NCBI GenBank assembly: GCA_022799355.1
Contig: JAAWOG010000006.1
Location: forward strand, 1-64,000
Length of the DNA stretch: 64,000 bases
Origin: Lachnospiraceae bacterium
GTDB lineage: Bacteria; Bacillota; Clostridia; Lachnospirales; Lachnospiraceae
Direction: 5' to 3'
Part shown: piece after piece, positions 62,038 through 64,000 of the stretch
Layout of the letters: the number at the start of each line of letters is the position of its first letter
Numbering within the stretch: the stretch's first letter is position 1
The notes under the pieces: model-generated
What the model was told of the DNA's origin: nothing
Seen by the model: only the letters and a program-made list of their open reading frames with translations
Databases searched by the model: none
Made by a program: the position numbers and the translations under genes

Positions 62038-62940
62038 ATGAAATCAGAGGTAAAAATAGCAGGTGTTACGTTTAAAAATCCGGTTATGACAGCATCCGGG
62101 ACATTCGGATCGGGTATGGAATACAGTGAATTTGTGGATTTAAATAAACTGGGGGCGGTTGTTACAAAGGGTGTGGCAAATGTGCCCTGGCAGGGGAATC
62201 CCACGCCCAGAGTGGCGGAGACCTACGGCGGTATGCTGAATGCGATCGGGTTGCAGAATCCCGGAATCGATGTGTTTTTAGAAAGGGACATTCCGTTTCT
62301 GCAGCAGTACGACACGAGGATTATCGTGAATGTCTGCGGAAAGACGGTGGAGGACTATCTGGAAGTGGTGGAGCGCTGCGGCGATGAAAAGATCGATATG
62401 CTGGAGATCAATGTATCCTGTCCGAATGTGAAAGAGGGGGCGATTGCATTCGGGCAGAAAAAGGAGGCACTCTATGACATCACACAGGCGGTGAAGAAAA
62501 AGGCGAAGCAGCCGGTGATTATGAAGCTCAGTCCCAATGTAACGGATATCGGGGAAATGGCAAAGGCGGCGGAGGCCGGCGGCGCGGACTGTATCTCTCT
62601 GATCAATACGCTGACCGGCATGAAAATAGATGTGGAGAGACGGCGCTTTGTGCTCGCCAATCAGACCGGCGGGTTATCCGGTCCGGCGATCAGGCCGGTG
62701 GCTGTGCGTATGGTCTATCAGGCGGCCCATGCCGTTAAAATTCCGGTGATCGGAATGGGCGGGATCATGACGGCGGCGGATGCGCTGGAATTTATCCTTG
62801 CGGGAGCATCCGCCGTGGCGGTTGGGGCTGCAAACTTTATCAATCCTTATGCTACGGAGGAAATTGTAAGAGGTATAGAGGAATATATGGAACGGCATCA
62901 TATAGATGATATAACGGAACTGATCGGTGCGGTTTCATAA
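62038..62940 (+). CDS. pyrD: Dihydroorotate dehydrogenase (type 1B), catalytic subunit
   Basis: Oxidises dihydroorotate to orotate using FMN, in a PyrD2-PyrK2 complex. The 300-residue barrel has NPVMTASGTFGSG (about 14-26), GLQNPGID, EINVSCPNVKEG (with the catalytic Cys of class 1), KLSPNVTDI, NTLTGM, GLSGPAIRPVAVRMV and IGMGGIMTAADALEF. It closes the pyrC-pyrK-pyrD group, and an 84-bp palindrome follows. Confidence 0.95.
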   Translation: MKSEVKIAGVTFKNPVMTASGTFGSGMEYSEFVDLNKLGAVVTKGVANVPWQGNPTPRVAETYGGMLNAIGLQNPGIDVFLERDIPFLQQYDTRIIVNVCGKTVEDYLEVVERCGDEKIDMLEINVSCPNVKEGAIAFGQKKEALYDITQAVKKKAKQPVIMKLSPNVTDIGEMAKAAEAGGADCISLINTLTGMKIDVERRRFVLANQTGGLSGPAIRPVAVRMVYQAAHAVKIPVIGMGGIMTAADALEFILAGASAVAVGAANFINPYATEEIVRGIEEYMERHHIDDITELIGAVS

Positions 62941-62972
62941 CGTTCCTGTTTTTATTGACAAATATTTGCATG

Positions 62973-63056
62973 ATGTCATTTCGATAACATTGCCGGACGC
63001 CGGGAGGAACATAAAATGCTCCTTCCGGCTGGATAAATGGTTTAACGAAATGACAT
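62973..63056. repeat. 84-bp nested inverted repeat after pyrD
   Basis: The outer arms ATGTCATTTCG (62973-62983) and CGAAATGACAT (63046-63056) are exact complements. A nested CCGGGAGGA/TCCTTCCGG stem (63000-63008, 63020-63028) sits within. It may terminate pyrD poorly (no T-run) or be a small palindromic element. A separate hairpin, CGCAGGG/CCCTGCG, lies just before the next gene. Confidence 0.7.
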
Positions 63057-63193
63057 TGGGTATCTGACAGGTATAAATACGGGGCCGGCTTCATAGTAAT
63101 GTATAAAGAAAGAGCGCAGGGGAGCCCTGCGTCTCTCAGAGAGGACATATTCTGTCGGAGAAGACAGATATGGCGAAGGGATGGGAGGTTTTC

Positions 63194-64000
63194 GTGGGAA
63201 AAATGGAGCTGGAGAAAAGAAAAATCTATATGGACCGTATGAAATATAAAGCGGGGACACAGATTGCGCTGGAGGACGATCGGAATTTACAGGACAATAA
63301 ACCGGATATTGCCCGTATTCTGGGGCAAAAAGGTTATATCCGCCTGGAGGAATTAAAGCCTGCCGCGGACCATGTGACAATGCGCGGCAAACTGTATTAT
63401 AAAGTGCTCTATCAGTCGGATGAGGATCAGGAGATCTGTTCTGTGGAGGGAAGCATTCCTTTTGAAGAGCAGGTACATATGGATGGTATCGGGACGGAGG
63501 AACTTGTGCAGGCGAGGTGGGAGCTGGATGATATGACCATCGGTATGATTAACTCCCGCAAGCTCAGCGTACAGGCGGTGGCCTGTTTTGAACTCTTTGT
63601 GGAGGAACTTTATGAGGAGCAGGTGTCGGTGGATATTCCGCAGATGCCTCAGGATACGGGGATCGAATGCCGGAAGAAGACGCTGGATATGGCAGGGATT
63701 ACCGTGCTGAAAAAAGACATTTTCCGGGTGAGGGAGGAGATGGAACTGCCCCAGAGCTGCCCGAATATCGGTACGCTGGTCTGGGAGGACATTGAACTGT
63801 CGCCTCTGGAGTTTAAGGCGGTGGAGGAAAAGATTTTTGTCAAGGGGGAGATTAAGGCATTTTTCCTCTACACGTCCCAGGGCGAAGAGGGGGGCGTACA
63901 GGTCTTTACCACGACAATTCCGGTATCCGGTTCCGTGGACTGTCAGGGCTGCATGGAGGATCTGATCACGGATATCCGGTATCAGATCAGTCAGCAGGAG
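63194..64000 (+). CDS. SPOCS-domain (DUF3794) spore-envelope protein, 3' end cut by window
   Basis: The frame is open from GTG 63194 to the window end (269 codons, no stop). GGGAGG lies 5 bases upstream of the GTG; ATG 63203 is an alternative. The visible part has repeated DUF3794/SPOCS-like pieces: DNKPDIARILGQKGYIRLEELKPA (about 34-57), GKLYYKVLYQS, SIPFEEQVHMDG, SRKLSVQAVACFELFV and CPNIGTLVWEDIELSP. Related proteins, such as SipL, bind SpoIVA during spore coat or cortex assembly and often end in LysM. The LysM end, if any, is outside the window. Confidence 0.8.
   Translation, partial: MGKMELEKRKIYMDRMKYKAGTQIALEDDRNLQDNKPDIARILGQKGYIRLEELKPAADHVTMRGKLYYKVLYQSDEDQEICSVEGSIPFEEQVHMDGIGTEELVQARWELDDMTIGMINSRKLSVQAVACFELFVEELYEEQVSVDIPQMPQDTGIECRKKTLDMAGITVLKKDIFRVREEMELPQSCPNIGTLVWEDIELSPLEFKAVEEKIFVKGEIKAFFLYTSQGEEGGVQVFTTTIPVSGSVDCQGCMEDLITDIRYQISQQE

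Overview
The window reads as chromosomal DNA of a spore-forming, low-to-mid-GC Firmicute, most likely a gut-type Lachnospiraceae (Clostridia). The evidence is spoVG, spoVT, a SPOCS-domain gene and a SpoIIQ-like gene, a GlgC/GlgD pair, type 1B dihydroorotate dehydrogenase (PyrD plus PyrK), a high-molecular-weight rubredoxin, a type-2 IleRS and purine-rich Shine-Dalgarno sites. The genus cannot be fixed from the sequence. spoVG, prs, pth, mfd and spoVT lie close together in Bacillus subtilis near oriC; here they lie within 22 kb, partly rearranged, so the window is probably origin-proximal.

Layout. 1-3.5 kb is accessory: the C-terminus of a Gly-rich protein, a two-gene minus-strand module (AAA-type ATPase plus a DpnII/MboI-like PD-(D/E)xK nuclease), an eroded integrase-like fragment and tRNA-Gly(CCC). 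3.6-8.6 kb is a minus-strand block: murC, a DnaD-domain gene, a DnaC/DnaI-like helicase loader and prs. Six DnaA-box-like 9-mers lie between murC and dnaD. 8.9-16 kb, plus strand: glgC, glgD, spoVG, pth, mfd. 16-25.6 kb: a 34-aa small gene, a VTC/DUF4956 pair, a BMP-family nucleoside ABC transporter (lipoprotein, ATPase, two permeases), thymidine kinase, flavoredoxin-rubredoxin, spoVT. 25.6-36.6 kb: pncB, a zinc-ribbon membrane protein, ileS behind a 6-copy tandem repeat, glgP, a 132-bp hairpin element, a small membrane protein, an aconitase-family hydratase.

36.8-51.4 kb is one large carbohydrate locus. A divergent GntR/FCD regulator faces a XylFGH-like ABC transporter, an enolase-superfamily acid-sugar dehydratase, two aldehyde dehydrogenases, a ketose 3-epimerase, a two-domain class II aldolase whose second half has lost its zinc ligands, two tandem RpiB/LacAB-like isomerases, a RhaB-like kinase and a NanA-like aldolase. 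It appears to hold an oxidative branch (dehydratase, keto-acid aldolase, ALDH) and a phosphorylating branch (epimerase, kinase, isomerase, aldolase). The sugar cannot be named from sequence.

51.7-64 kb: an EF-hand-like protein, a degenerate M23 (SpoIIQ-like) protein, a GH9-like lipoprotein, ddl, murF, an aldo/keto reductase, plsC (minus), pyrC-pyrK-pyrD, and the start of a SPOCS-domain protein cut by the window end.

Most promising for new biology: the ATPase-nuclease pair (703-2624) as a candidate defence module, the DnaA-box cluster next to helicase-loading genes, and the sugar locus with its pseudo-domain aldolase. All motif and promoter calls were made by eye.
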